In this document: piece by piece, positions 1 to 7,908 of the stretch
How the letters are laid out: each line of letters opens with the position of its first letter
Numbering within the stretch: the first letter of the stretch is position 1
Assembly (NCBI GenBank): GCA_016789785.1
Contig: JAEUQE010000104.1
Coordinates: forward strand, 1 to 28,276
Origin: Bryobacterales bacterium
Lineage (GTDB): Bacteria; Acidobacteriota; Terriglobia; Bryobacterales; Bryobacteraceae
Length of the DNA: 28,276 bases
Reading direction: 5' to 3'
Translations under genes and position numbers: made by a program
The notes under the pieces: model-generated
Database searches by the model: none
What the model was told of the DNA's origin: nothing
What the model saw: the letters and a program-made list of their open reading frames with translations, nothing else

Positions 1-143
1 CGGTCGCTTGCAGGTGGCCGCCTGCCTGATCTTCCCTCAAGGTCCGGAGAGTATCGCTAGCCCAGTTGTGAGTTGGTGCCACTGCTGCGCCGGTGCGAGG
101 ATGTGCGTAAGGCCGGGCCGGGGCGGGACTGAATGGGGTCAGC
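1..143. other. Left edge, no gene seen
   Basis: Sequence downstream of the isonitrile-hydratase-like gene. I see no supported coding frame and no clear terminator hairpin. Confidence 0.4.
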
Positions 144-842
144 TCAGTGTGACAGCCGAGCGGCCACCCGGTCCACGATCGCCATCCGCGATTCCGACAT
201 CTTCGCAGCCGCGGCACGCGCACGCGATACGATTGCCGGATCCGCCGTATCAGGATGGCCGCTATCGAACGGCGGAGCAGGGTTGTACTCCATCTGCAGT
301 TGAATGAGCCGAGCCTCGTCTTCGGTACGTAGCGTCGCGACGAGCCGCAGCGCGAAGTCGATGCCCGCAGTCACGCCGCCACCCGTGATGCGGTTCCGGT
401 CCACCACGATCCGATCGCTGGATGCGATAGCCCCCAACCTTGTCAGCATCGAAAGCGCCGTCCAATGGGTAGTCGCATGATATCCACGCAGTAGCCCCGC
501 TGCACCGAGCACGAGGGCGCCAGTGCAAACGCTGGTCACATAGCGCACCGTCTCCACCTGCTTGCGAAGGAATGCGAGTACCGTCTCGTCCTCCATCAAC
601 GGACCAACACCAGGACCACCCGGCACCAGGATCACGTCCATCGCATGGGCACTGGCGAAGGCAAGCGTGGGAGTGAGGATCAATCCGCGGTCACTCACAA
701 CGGGCTTTGTATCTTGCCAAAGCAGATGCACGCGCGCATCGGAAACGCGGCTCAGCACTTCGTAGGGTCCAGTGAGGTCGAGCTGTGTCACGTTCGGGAA
801 TACCAGAATCCCGATCTCAATGGGCTTGCGGGTTTCGTCCAT
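144..842 (-). CDS. inhA: DJ-1/PfpI family protein, isonitrile hydratase-like
   Basis: A 232-residue cytoplasmic protein of the DJ-1/PfpI (GATase1-like) superfamily. As I recall it, Pseudomonas InhA isonitrile hydratase (about 228 aa) is closely similar along the whole length, including the N-terminal QLDLTGPYEVL block, the SVCTGALVLGAAGLL nucleophile elbow, the ATTHW block and the GGGVTAGIDFAL block. InhA hydrates isonitriles to N-substituted formamides. Its catalytic Asp and Cys align with Asp22 and Cys106 here, and the Thr next to the Cys is Thr107. The AraC-type DNA-binding domain found in GlxA-like transcription regulators is absent, so an enzyme is more likely than a regulator. It starts 9 bases after the preceding gene ends and is the last gene of a four-gene minus-strand run. 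Its functional link to the envelope genes upstream is unclear. Family assignment is firm; the exact substrate is inferred from similarity. Confidence 0.88.
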   Translation of the reverse strand: MDETRKPIEIGILVFPNVTQLDLTGPYEVLSRVSDARVHLLWQDTKPVVSDRGLILTPTLAFASAHAMDVILVPGGPGVGPLMEDETVLAFLRKQVETVRYVTSVCTGALVLGAAGLLRGYHATTHWTALSMLTRLGAIASSDRIVVDRNRITGGGVTAGIDFALRLVATLRTEDEARLIQLQMEYNPAPPFDSGHPDTADPAIVSRARAAAAKMSESRMAIVDRVAARLSH

Positions 843-851
843 GGCTCTGCT

Positions 852-2444
852 TCAGCGGTCAACGCCGACCACGACGAAGCCGCTGCCTTTGTGGCGCAGG
901 TACACTGTGACGCTGTGCGGCGACCCCTGCGTCTTGATCGACGCCGCGAAGTATTCGCCTTGCGAGGATTGCAGCACTGCGGAAGGCAGGCTTACGCCTG
1001 TTGCGCCGTCGATTTTCGTCTTCGACTCGCGCTCATTGTCGAAGCGGTGCCACTCCACGGCGTAATCACGAGATGAGGACAGCTTGTAGGTGACCGCAAG
1101 ATCCTCAAACGTCAACTTGCCGTCGCGGACCTCGAAACGATCGAGCGGCAGCACCTGCGCGAAGTAAGCCTTGCCGATCTTGTCCCGGCGTTCGATCAGG
1201 CACTTCGTGAGGTACGCGGGAACCTGCGGATCGCTGTACTGGCCTTTGCGAACAATCGCGGCGATCGCTTCGTTCGAAAACCGCATCACCTGCTTCGCAC
1301 CCCAGAAGTTGTCCGCGGGCTGGCGGTTGTTGAACGCGGGATTTGGATACTCGGGGCGATAGTGCTCGGGATCGAAGATGGTGGACTCGAACTTGCCGAC
1401 CGAGGTGAAGTCCGGATAGGAGGCCCGTGCCCACTTCGGCACCCATAGTCCGAGCGAGAACACTTCCTTGATCGCCGGCTTCCAGGAGAAGAGATACTCA
1501 TTGCCGGAGCGAGCACTGTTGGACTTCGTACTGGCGCTGCCGAGGATGGAGCCGAAGTCGATCAAATAGTGCCGCACGTACTTGTCGCCATCCTCCTCCA
1601 CCAGCATGTCCAGCGAGTTGATGGAACGCGAGTCATCATGACCCAGCCAGGCGGAGAACACGTAGAGTCCGCGCAGATCGCGGCGATGTTCATGCGGAAC
1701 AATGTCGTTCGGGTCATCGGCGCGGGTGCCGTAGAAGCGCCGCTCACCCACGGGTTGGCCCTTGAGAAACAGGCTCACCGATCCTCGATAGTAGCCGCTC
1801 TTGTCCTTTGGAATGCTATGCATCACATGGTCGACATCCACTCCCGTCATGGCCCGCTTTTTCCCGAAGCCATCAATGAACGTGGTTTTCGGATCGAGCA
1901 CCAGACGGTCCGCCGGGAAGGAGACGACATAGTTCTGCGGTACCCAGTAGCCGAGCGCATGAAAAAAGGCCGATCCCACCACGTCCGCGGCGGTGGCCAT
2001 TTCGGGATTCGTGGGCGGATCGAACTTCAGCAGATAGCGTGTGCCTTTCGAATCGACGATGGTGAAGCCTGGCGTGACGCCTTGCGTCTTCGCACCAACG
2101 ATCTTCCATTTGCCCTCTTCCGAGGGAGGCAGCGGCTGATCGGGACCCTGCACGAGTTCCTCAATCGTCATCGCGCGTCGATTGATGCGGTTCACATACC
2201 ACGCGCCGTCAGGCACTTCGCCCAGCGTGTTCACGCCCTTTGCGGGAATCGGATTCTTCGGCGTGGCGCGCTCGCCAGGTGTGGCGAGAGTGTGGTGAAA
2301 GAAGTCGTAATAGTCGTTGACCTTCCGCGCCTTCATCTTGTCCACTCGCACCGGCTTGGGGTCTTTCCAAAGCGGATCGTCGTCGTAGAAGCGGCGCGCG
2401 TCCGCGGGAGCGATGAGCAATGTGATGGCGAGGAGATGTCTCAT
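852..2444 (-). CDS. Exported protein with atypical kinase-like motifs
   Basis: A 530-residue protein of no family I can name with certainty. The first ~16 residues look like a signal peptide (short hydrophobic stretch, possible cleavage near ADA-R). The middle carries elements in the order expected of a protein-kinase or HipA/FAM20-like fold: a lysine strand RYLLKFD (Lys140), Glu148 in the following helix, a catalytic-loop-like segment GHDDSRSIN (Asp270, Asp271, Asn276) and a metal-binding-like IDFG (Asp296). No glycine-rich loop is obvious. Residues ~430-530 look like a beta-rich C-terminal region. The gene lies 9-10 bases from each neighbour, after a D15 outer-membrane protein and before an InhA-like enzyme, so co-transcription is likely. 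Exported location is inferred from the signal peptide and neighbours; kinase activity is a hypothesis from motifs. A catalytically dead relative is possible. Confidence 0.8.
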   Translation of the reverse strand: MRHLLAITLLIAPADARRFYDDDPLWKDPKPVRVDKMKARKVNDYYDFFHHTLATPGERATPKNPIPAKGVNTLGEVPDGAWYVNRINRRAMTIEELVQGPDQPLPPSEEGKWKIVGAKTQGVTPGFTIVDSKGTRYLLKFDPPTNPEMATAADVVGSAFFHALGYWVPQNYVVSFPADRLVLDPKTTFIDGFGKKRAMTGVDVDHVMHSIPKDKSGYYRGSVSLFLKGQPVGERRFYGTRADDPNDIVPHEHRRDLRGLYVFSAWLGHDDSRSINSLDMLVEEDGDKYVRHYLIDFGSILGSASTKSNSARSGNEYLFSWKPAIKEVFSLGLWVPKWARASYPDFTSVGKFESTIFDPEHYRPEYPNPAFNNRQPADNFWGAKQVMRFSNEAIAAIVRKGQYSDPQVPAYLTKCLIERRDKIGKAYFAQVLPLDRFEVRDGKLTFEDLAVTYKLSSSRDYAVEWHRFDNERESKTKIDGATGVSLPSAVLQSSQGEYFAASIKTQGSPHSVTVYLRHKGSGFVVVGVDR

Positions 2445-2453
2445 GTTGCCCCC

Positions 2454-3677
2454 TTAAAAGACGTTATTGAACTTGATCCACGCCTGGAAGCCTTCATGGC
2501 TGAATCCGAAATCCATGCGCATGAAGACGGCGTTGCGGACGTTGAAGCGGAGACCGAAGCCGGCGCTTCCTTCCAGGTTCTTGAGGTTCCAGCGATCGCG
2601 GCCGCTGCTCACTTTGCCGGCGTCGACGAAGATCGCCATATCGAGCCCGCTGAAGGACTCCCAGCGGTACTCGGCGTTGAATACGGTCGAGTTGTTGTCG
2701 TAGAAGCGGAACGGGCGGAAGCCGCGGAGATCGTCGGAACCGCCGAGAGTCGGCTGCAGATAGAACGGGACGCTTTGGCCTCGCTGCACATCCGTGGTGG
2801 AGGACTTTGCGCGCAACGCGATCACACGGCGTTCATTGAAGAACGGGATGTACTGCTGGACCTCGAGATCAAGGCGGCGGAAGTCATGGAGGCCAAGCTT
2901 TCGATCGGAGTACCCAGTGAGGCGCGCGTAGTAATTGCCGCCTTTCTTCGGACCGCCGGGCGTATCGCGATAATCCCATTGAGCCATGATGCTGCCGCGC
3001 AGGAAGTCGCTTTGACGGTCGATGCCGGGAGCCTGTTGCGGCCCGTAGATTCGCTCCGCCGAGATGAAACGATTGTCGGTGCCTGGGCCGGTGTTCACTT
3101 CCAGATAGCCGCCAGAGCCAACAAACTTTAGGGATTTCCAGACAGAGACTTCAGCGGTTCCATCGTAGGAAGTGTCTTCGAGGCGGAAATTGCTGCGCCC
3201 GTTCTTCTGCGAGTCAGGACCGGGACCATAGTAGTTGATGCCGGCGAAGTTGCGATGTTGCGCGAGGAAGTCGAGCTTCACGCGCTGCCCCGCGACGCGG
3301 GGCGCGGTGAGTTGAAAGTCGTAGAGCTGCCAGGCGCGAAAAGAGGAGGCCGCGGAGGCACGCAGGATCAGGTTGCCGCCGGCAAGATCGCGGCGGAAGT
3401 ACTCGGGTCCGATCGCAAATCCAGAGCCGGTAGCCAAGCCGCCCAACTTGAGACGAAGGCCTCCGATGCCCGCGGTAATGCGCTCGAGAATCTTCTCCCG
3501 CTGAATGTAAGCCAGGCCCGACTCGACGCCACTGACCGGGTCGTCCTTGAGCGACTTCGCCTTCTGCTGCCGCTGCTGCTGGATCTCCTGTTCGCGCGAG
3601 TCCGGTTGGGCGAGCAAGGGACATGCGCTGAACACACAAAGGGCGGCGAAGGACCACTGGAATCTCATCAGGTTCAC
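2454..3677 (-). CDS. D15/BamA-family outer-membrane beta-barrel protein, barrel only
   Basis: A 407-residue outer-membrane protein. Residues 1-24 are a signal peptide ending in LLAQ. A Gln/Arg/Lys-rich linker follows (about 25-45), then alternating beta strands to a terminal NNVF, the aromatic C-terminal end typical of barrels inserted by the BAM complex. The segment GGSDDLRGFRPF, with LRGF at 317-320, matches the conserved loop-6 (V/L)RG(F/Y) motif of the Omp85/bacterial surface antigen family. BamA and TamA are longer (about 600-800 aa) because of POTRA repeats. None are visible here, so this is a POTRA-less member, possibly a channel or lipase-associated type rather than the essential BamA. 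It follows the TPR gene by 32 bases and precedes the kinase-like gene by 9. Substrate unknown. Confidence 0.85.
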   Translation of the reverse strand: MNLMRFQWSFAALCVFSACPLLAQPDSREQEIQQQRQQKAKSLKDDPVSGVESGLAYIQREKILERITAGIGGLRLKLGGLATGSGFAIGPEYFRRDLAGGNLILRASAASSFRAWQLYDFQLTAPRVAGQRVKLDFLAQHRNFAGINYYGPGPDSQKNGRSNFRLEDTSYDGTAEVSVWKSLKFVGSGGYLEVNTGPGTDNRFISAERIYGPQQAPGIDRQSDFLRGSIMAQWDYRDTPGGPKKGGNYYARLTGYSDRKLGLHDFRRLDLEVQQYIPFFNERRVIALRAKSSTTDVQRGQSVPFYLQPTLGGSDDLRGFRPFRFYDNNSTVFNAEYRWESFSGLDMAIFVDAGKVSSGRDRWNLKNLEGSAGFGLRFNVRNAVFMRMDFGFSHEGFQAWIKFNNVF

Positions 3678-3709
3678 CTTGGACTACGCAGATGGCCGCG
3701 GAATCAGAT

Positions 3710-5746
3710 TTACGGCTTCTTTTGGCCGCCGTTTTCCTTTGCAACGCGTACCTTGGCGCTGTCGACCTTCTTTTGGATCTTAGCGATTTCCGTGGAGTCC
3801 TGCTCGCTGGGGGGGGTCGCTTCCCATTCCTTGAGAGAACGCTGCCACATGCCGACGGCATCTTTGATCTTGCCCTGCTTGGCGTAGACATCGCCGAGGT
3901 GATCATGAATGGTCGGATCCTTGGGTGTCTTTTCGAGAGCGCGCTTCAAGTAGGTCTCGGCCTCGTCAAGGCGGTTCAAGCGGAAGAGAGCCCAGCCGAG
4001 GCTATCGAGATAGGCGCCGTTGTTGGGATCCTGGTCAAGCGCCTTCTTGATCATCTCGTATGCTTCGTTGAGCTTCATGTTCTTGTCGGCGAGCATGTAG
4101 CCGAGATAGTTGAGCGCGGAGACGTTGTTCGGGTTGAGGGTGAGCAGCTTGCGGAATTCGGCTTCGGCCATGTCGATCTTTTTCATCTTTTCGTACATGG
4201 CGCCGCGCATGAAGTGAATGCCTTCCTTCTCTTCCTTTTCCTCGGAGAGCTTTTCGGCTTCATCCAGAGCTTTGCCCATCTCAACGTAGTTCTTTGTACG
4301 CTCGTAGATCTGGGCGGCGGAGACCCAGGTTTCGCGGTCCTTCTTCGATGCCGCGAGATCCTTGGCGAGCTTCTCTGCTTCCTCGCGCTTGCCGGCGTCC
4401 GCGGCAAGGAAAGCATACATGGAGAGAACGGCGCGGTCTTTGGGGAACTTCTCACGCGCCATGCGGGCTTCTTCCAATGCTTTCGGGATATCGCGGGCAA
4501 GACGGTGAGTTTCGATGATATGAACTGAGGCACGTGCCGACTGCTCTTCGTCGAGTTGCTGGATCTGCTTGAAGACCTCGATCGCCTGAGGATACTGGTC
4601 GATGCTGCGATGCAGATAGCCGAGGCGCTCCAGCAGGATCACGCGATTGCTGCGTTCGCTGGGGTTGTAGTTGCGCTTCGAGGTGGTGGAGAGCAGCGAC
4701 TTCATGGCTTCGATAGCTTCGGGCGTCTTACCTTCGGCTTCGAGCAGGTTGATTTCGTTGTAGCGAATCTCAATGCTGTTCGGATCGATCTCGGACGCCT
4801 TCTTCGCGGCCACATGCGCCTTTTCGAAATCACGCTTCTGGCGGAAGATCTGCGACATGCGCAGGTGCGGAAGCGGGTCGCGCGGCTCGTCCGTGGCAAG
4901 CTGCTGGAACAGTTCCAATGACTCGTCGAGCTTTTCGGAAAGCAACAGGTTCTGGGCGAGGCCTCGCTTCACCTCGTTGTTGGTGGGGGCCATTTCGAGG
5001 GCCTTGCGCAGAGTGGCGGCTGCGTTCTGATGGTCGCGCAGTTGCTCGTAGGCGGCGGCCAGGGCGACCAGTACGCGCAATGACGGAGTCTTCTCGGTGA
5101 CCTTCTTCAGCAGGTCCGCGGCAGCCTTGGTATCGCCGACGTCAGCGTACACCATGGCAAGTCCAGTGAGTGCTTCTTCATTGTTTGCGTCGAGTTCGAT
5201 GGCCTTCTTGTATGCTTTTTCGGATTCGGGCGAGTTCTGCGCGACCTTCTGCAAGCGCCCGAGAAGCAGCCATGCGCTCAGGTCCTTGGGGCTCTTATCC
5301 GTGATGCGCTGGTACTGCTCAATCGCTTTCTTGAGCATCTCCTCATTGATGCGATTCTGCTGCGAATCGCCGATCATGCGGGTGTAGATGAAGCCGAGCA
5401 GGCGGCGCAGATTGAGGTCGTCGGGGTTCTGCTTGAGGCCTTCTTCGGCTTCGACAACGGCTTCGCGAATGCGGCCGGAGCGCATCTGGATTTCGGCCAG
5501 TTCCTCGACAATGAAGGAGGCGGAGGGGTCGGCTTTGAGGGCGGCGCGATAGTGGTCGATGGCCTTGTTGAGGTACTCGGCGCGGTTGTTGAACTGCCCT
5601 GCGAGTTCGCTGAAGAGGTGGCCCATCGAGAAGTTGTAATAGGCTGCCGCCTTGTCCGGCTTCTTCTCCGAACTCGCAGGCTGGCCAAAGGCCGCCGTAG
5701 TAGCGCCGGCTAGTAGCACCGCCGCAAGGAAGGTTTTGAGATTCAT
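3710..5746 (-). CDS. Exported tetratricopeptide repeat (TPR) protein
   Basis: A 678-residue protein with an N-terminal signal peptide (about residues 1-22, ending AAFGQ) followed by TPR repeats along nearly its whole length. Many 34-residue units with the W-LG-A-Y-A-P pattern can be seen, for example AYLDSLGWALFRLNRLDEAE and IHDHLGDVYAKQGKIKDAV near the C terminus. The end is a Lys-rich tail. Such proteins are scaffolds for protein contacts, and this one is probably periplasmic or attached to the envelope, but no enzymatic domain is seen. It is the first gene of a four-gene minus-strand run with an outer-membrane barrel and an exported kinase-like protein, so it may present partners to the barrel; that is inference. 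The leader contains a possible -10 (TATACT, reverse of 5815-5820) without a good -35. Confidence 0.88.
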   Translation of the reverse strand: MNLKTFLAAVLLAGATTAAFGQPASSEKKPDKAAAYYNFSMGHLFSELAGQFNNRAEYLNKAIDHYRAALKADPSASFIVEELAEIQMRSGRIREAVVEAEEGLKQNPDDLNLRRLLGFIYTRMIGDSQQNRINEEMLKKAIEQYQRITDKSPKDLSAWLLLGRLQKVAQNSPESEKAYKKAIELDANNEEALTGLAMVYADVGDTKAAADLLKKVTEKTPSLRVLVALAAAYEQLRDHQNAAATLRKALEMAPTNNEVKRGLAQNLLLSEKLDESLELFQQLATDEPRDPLPHLRMSQIFRQKRDFEKAHVAAKKASEIDPNSIEIRYNEINLLEAEGKTPEAIEAMKSLLSTTSKRNYNPSERSNRVILLERLGYLHRSIDQYPQAIEVFKQIQQLDEEQSARASVHIIETHRLARDIPKALEEARMAREKFPKDRAVLSMYAFLAADAGKREEAEKLAKDLAASKKDRETWVSAAQIYERTKNYVEMGKALDEAEKLSEEKEEKEGIHFMRGAMYEKMKKIDMAEAEFRKLLTLNPNNVSALNYLGYMLADKNMKLNEAYEMIKKALDQDPNNGAYLDSLGWALFRLNRLDEAETYLKRALEKTPKDPTIHDHLGDVYAKQGKIKDAVGMWQRSLKEWEATPPSEQDSTEIAKIQKKVDSAKVRVAKENGGQKKP

Positions 5747-5935
5747 TTACGAACCGACTTTCTTTCTCTCGCCCAAGGATCGCCCAGAAATGGGGAGACT
5801 ACTTCAGTTTTGAGTATAGCTCCAAGTGAATTGGACGCAGCGGGCGAGCGGAAGTTGCGCTCGTTTGGCGGTGGAGGGGGCAGGACCGGGCCGCACCGCG
5901 GGTACCTGGAGCGCGTGAAAAGGCGAGGGCGAGGA

Positions 5936-6466
5936 TCATGGGCGGCGCAATTCGTAGAAGCACCACAGGTGATCGCCCGTGTTCACCTGGCGGCGCAAGG
6001 TCCACTGGTTCTGTTCGGCGAAGAAACGCACGGAACGCGAGTTGCGGACCGGCCCGACGACCACAGTGGCCGTCACGCGCGGCAGCGAACAATCGCTGAG
6101 CACGCGGTCGAGCAGCGCCTGACCGATTCCGCGGCCCTGATACTGGGGCAAGACGCCGATCTGCTCAATCAGCAAGGGGAACTCGCCGTTCTCAAGAAAG
6201 AGGTGGAGGTGCTTTGTTGGCTTCATCGCCCGCAGTTGGGAGGGTTCGCGGGTGGTGATGAAGCCGATACATTCGTCCCCGTCGCGGGCCATGTAGCAAT
6301 ACCGCGAGCCGCTGACCATCTTGGCGTAGAAGTCGTCGCGGCCCGCGAAGAGGAAGAAGCCCTGCGCCTCGGCAGTGTCCAGGTCGCGGCCCTCGAGGAG
6401 CAGGCTCCGCGCGATCCGGCCGATGGCCGGTGCATCTTCCGCGCGCGCCTGCTCGATTTCGATCAT
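5936..6466 (-). CDS. GNAT-family N-acetyltransferase
   Basis: A 176-residue GNAT acetyltransferase, transferring an acetyl group from acetyl-CoA to an unknown amine. The acetyl-CoA pyrophosphate-binding motif is seen as VLPQYQGRGIGQALL (QGRGIG at about 110-115), preceded by the beta4 strand LIEQIGV and followed by a C-terminal NSRSVRFFAEQ segment typical of motif B. I chose ATG 6466 because the recognisable domain begins immediately there (MIEIEQARAEDAPAIGRIAR). Farther upstream the frame is low-complexity Arg/Gly-rich and overlaps the neighbouring gene, so it is not coding. It follows the cupin gene by 20 bases and is probably co-transcribed with it. Substrate cannot be told from sequence. 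Confidence 0.9.
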   Translation of the reverse strand: MIEIEQARAEDAPAIGRIARSLLLEGRDLDTAEAQGFFLFAGRDDFYAKMVSGSRYCYMARDGDECIGFITTREPSQLRAMKPTKHLHLFLENGEFPLLIEQIGVLPQYQGRGIGQALLDRVLSDCSLPRVTATVVVGPVRNSRSVRFFAEQNQWTLRRQVNTGDHLWCFYELRRP

Positions 6467-6486
6467 GGCACCCAGGGCGCCGTCTG

Positions 6487-7701
6487 CTACTGCACGAGTG
6501 CCGCGGCGTCGGGATTGCCGGGGCCGAAGTGCTTCAACATGACGAGGTTCTCCTTGTCGCTGCGATTCGTCACGAGCACACCGTTGGCGGCCGCGGCGGC
6601 GGTGACGAACAATTCGTCCTTGGTCATCTGGCCGTAGCGGATCAACGAGGGTGTCTCCACTTCCAACTTGCCCACGCTTCCCCAACCCTGCACAACGATC
6701 AGGCCGTAGGCTGCCGCATCCTTGATGAGCACCGAACGGCCGGGGAACACGGTGAGTTCCTTCGCCGAGTAGTGCTTGGTGGAATAGACAACCCACTTGT
6801 CCGAGTAGCCATCGGCGTTCATCGCGGCCTCGTCCTTTACGGGCTTGGGATGGAAGAGGCGATGCTTGGCGAACTCAGGATCGATGTTTGCATCCCAGTC
6901 GAGCATGCCGATGATGTAGTCGAGGTCCCGGTGATGTTCGGCGGGGACATCCTTCACCAGCAGGTCCCACGGTACTGCGCGGCCTTCCACCAGGGACTGG
7001 AACATGCCGAAGACATCGGAGTTGACCTGAGGCTCGTAGGTGACCAGAGAGCCGGGAGCATGCAGAATACCGGCGTCGATCTGCCATCCGGTGCCGGGTT
7101 TCAGACGGTAGGCTTTGGAGTGATACAGAATGCCGTTGTCGCCTTCGTTCCAGCGCTCCAGGCAGCGGTAGATATCATCTTTCGTGGTGCCGGGCTCAAG
7201 GCCCATGAAGGTGTAGGGAAAGTTGTTGTCCTTGAAGTTGTATTGCGGTGGGAAGTAGTAAGCTTCGGGCTTGCCTTTCTGATTCACTTTTTTGGCATGT
7301 TCATCCATCTGGTGCATGTGGTGCGGGATGGGACCGAGATTGTCGAAGAACTTGCAGAGTACGTTCCAGCCGCCATACTCACTCATGACCGCGGTTCCGA
7401 GGATTTCATCGCCGATGGTCTCCACGGCATGTTTCAGCAGAATGCGCTTGCCATCAATGTCGATATAACTGAGGCCTTCGTCTTCGGGCGTGCCCGGTCC
7501 GTTGGCTGCGTTGGTGGTGGAAGAGAACCATCGTTCGTCGATTCCGCCGCGATGTGCGCCGAGCGCGTAAAGGTCGCGAGTATCAAGTTTCAGACGTCCG
7601 CCCGGCATTAGGAAGGATCGCGGCACCCAACAGGGGGCCAGCCGCACCACGCCTTCATTGGAGGCAAGTGCGTCGCGTAAGAGAGCGGTTGTATTAGACA
7701 T
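6487..7701 (-). CDS. Cupin protein resembling class I phosphomannose isomerase
   Basis: A 404-residue cytoplasmic protein with a cupin-type metal site. The segment PIPHHMHQMDEH gives His128 and His130, Glu146 lies in GKPEAYYF, and His214 lies in DAGILHAPGS. This spacing matches the zinc or metal ligands of type I phosphomannose isomerases (ManA) and their bicupin relatives. Length is close to ManA (about 390 aa), but the sequence is clearly divergent, so the substrate is uncertain; sugar-phosphate isomerisation is inferred. I chose ATG 7701 (MSNTTALLRD) over the longer frame because the extra 20 residues look non-coding. The gene stands 207 bases after lhr ends, a gap that holds a duplicated lhr tail, and it is followed 20 bases later by a GNAT gene. 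Confidence 0.8.
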   Translation of the reverse strand: MSNTTALLRDALASNEGVVRLAPCWVPRSFLMPGGRLKLDTRDLYALGAHRGGIDERWFSSTTNAANGPGTPEDEGLSYIDIDGKRILLKHAVETIGDEILGTAVMSEYGGWNVLCKFFDNLGPIPHHMHQMDEHAKKVNQKGKPEAYYFPPQYNFKDNNFPYTFMGLEPGTTKDDIYRCLERWNEGDNGILYHSKAYRLKPGTGWQIDAGILHAPGSLVTYEPQVNSDVFGMFQSLVEGRAVPWDLLVKDVPAEHHRDLDYIIGMLDWDANIDPEFAKHRLFHPKPVKDEAAMNADGYSDKWVVYSTKHYSAKELTVFPGRSVLIKDAAAYGLIVVQGWGSVGKLEVETPSLIRYGQMTKDELFVTAAAAANGVLVTNRSDKENLVMLKHFGPGNPDAAALVQ

Positions 7702-7735
7702 GGCACCGTTATTGTAACGCGGGGAAGAAAGCAGT

Positions 7736-7875
7736 TCACGCGGTGGCGAGGCCCTTGTCAAAGCGCTGTGCGCCGAAGATCATGTGGCCGGAGACAAGAG
7801 GGCTGACGCGTGCGCCGGGAAGGATGATGCCGGCAAGATTGAGCGGGTCGGCGTTGGGAATGGAGAGCGCTTCTG
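7736..7875 (-). pseudogene. Duplicated 3'-terminal fragment of lhr
   Basis: This stretch repeats the last part of the adjacent lhr gene (7909-8036). Within the ungapped 105-base core (7771-7875 against 7932-8036, offset 161) I count 98 identical bases. Translated, it gives AEALSIPNADPLNLAGII and continues as in lhr to GHMIFGAQ, then has four extra residues (RFDK) before GLATA and a TGA at the equivalent place. Six of the seven core differences are synonymous; the one change is Ile for Val. There is no start codon with a ribosome site, so it is probably an untranslated remnant of a second lhr allele. Confidence 0.85.
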
Positions 7876-7908
7876 CCAGGTGCGTTGTTGGTGTGAAGAA
7901 ACGCAGGA

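Noticed and set aside
1569..3131. A 520-residue open frame on the plus strand
   Set aside because: It lies antisense to the kinase-like and D15 genes, spans their junction and has no recognisable domain. It results from the high GC and codon bias of the minus-strand genes.
6467..6796. N-terminal extension of the GNAT frame
   Set aside because: Arg/Gly-rich residues overlap the end of the cupin gene, and the GNAT fold starts at ATG 6466.
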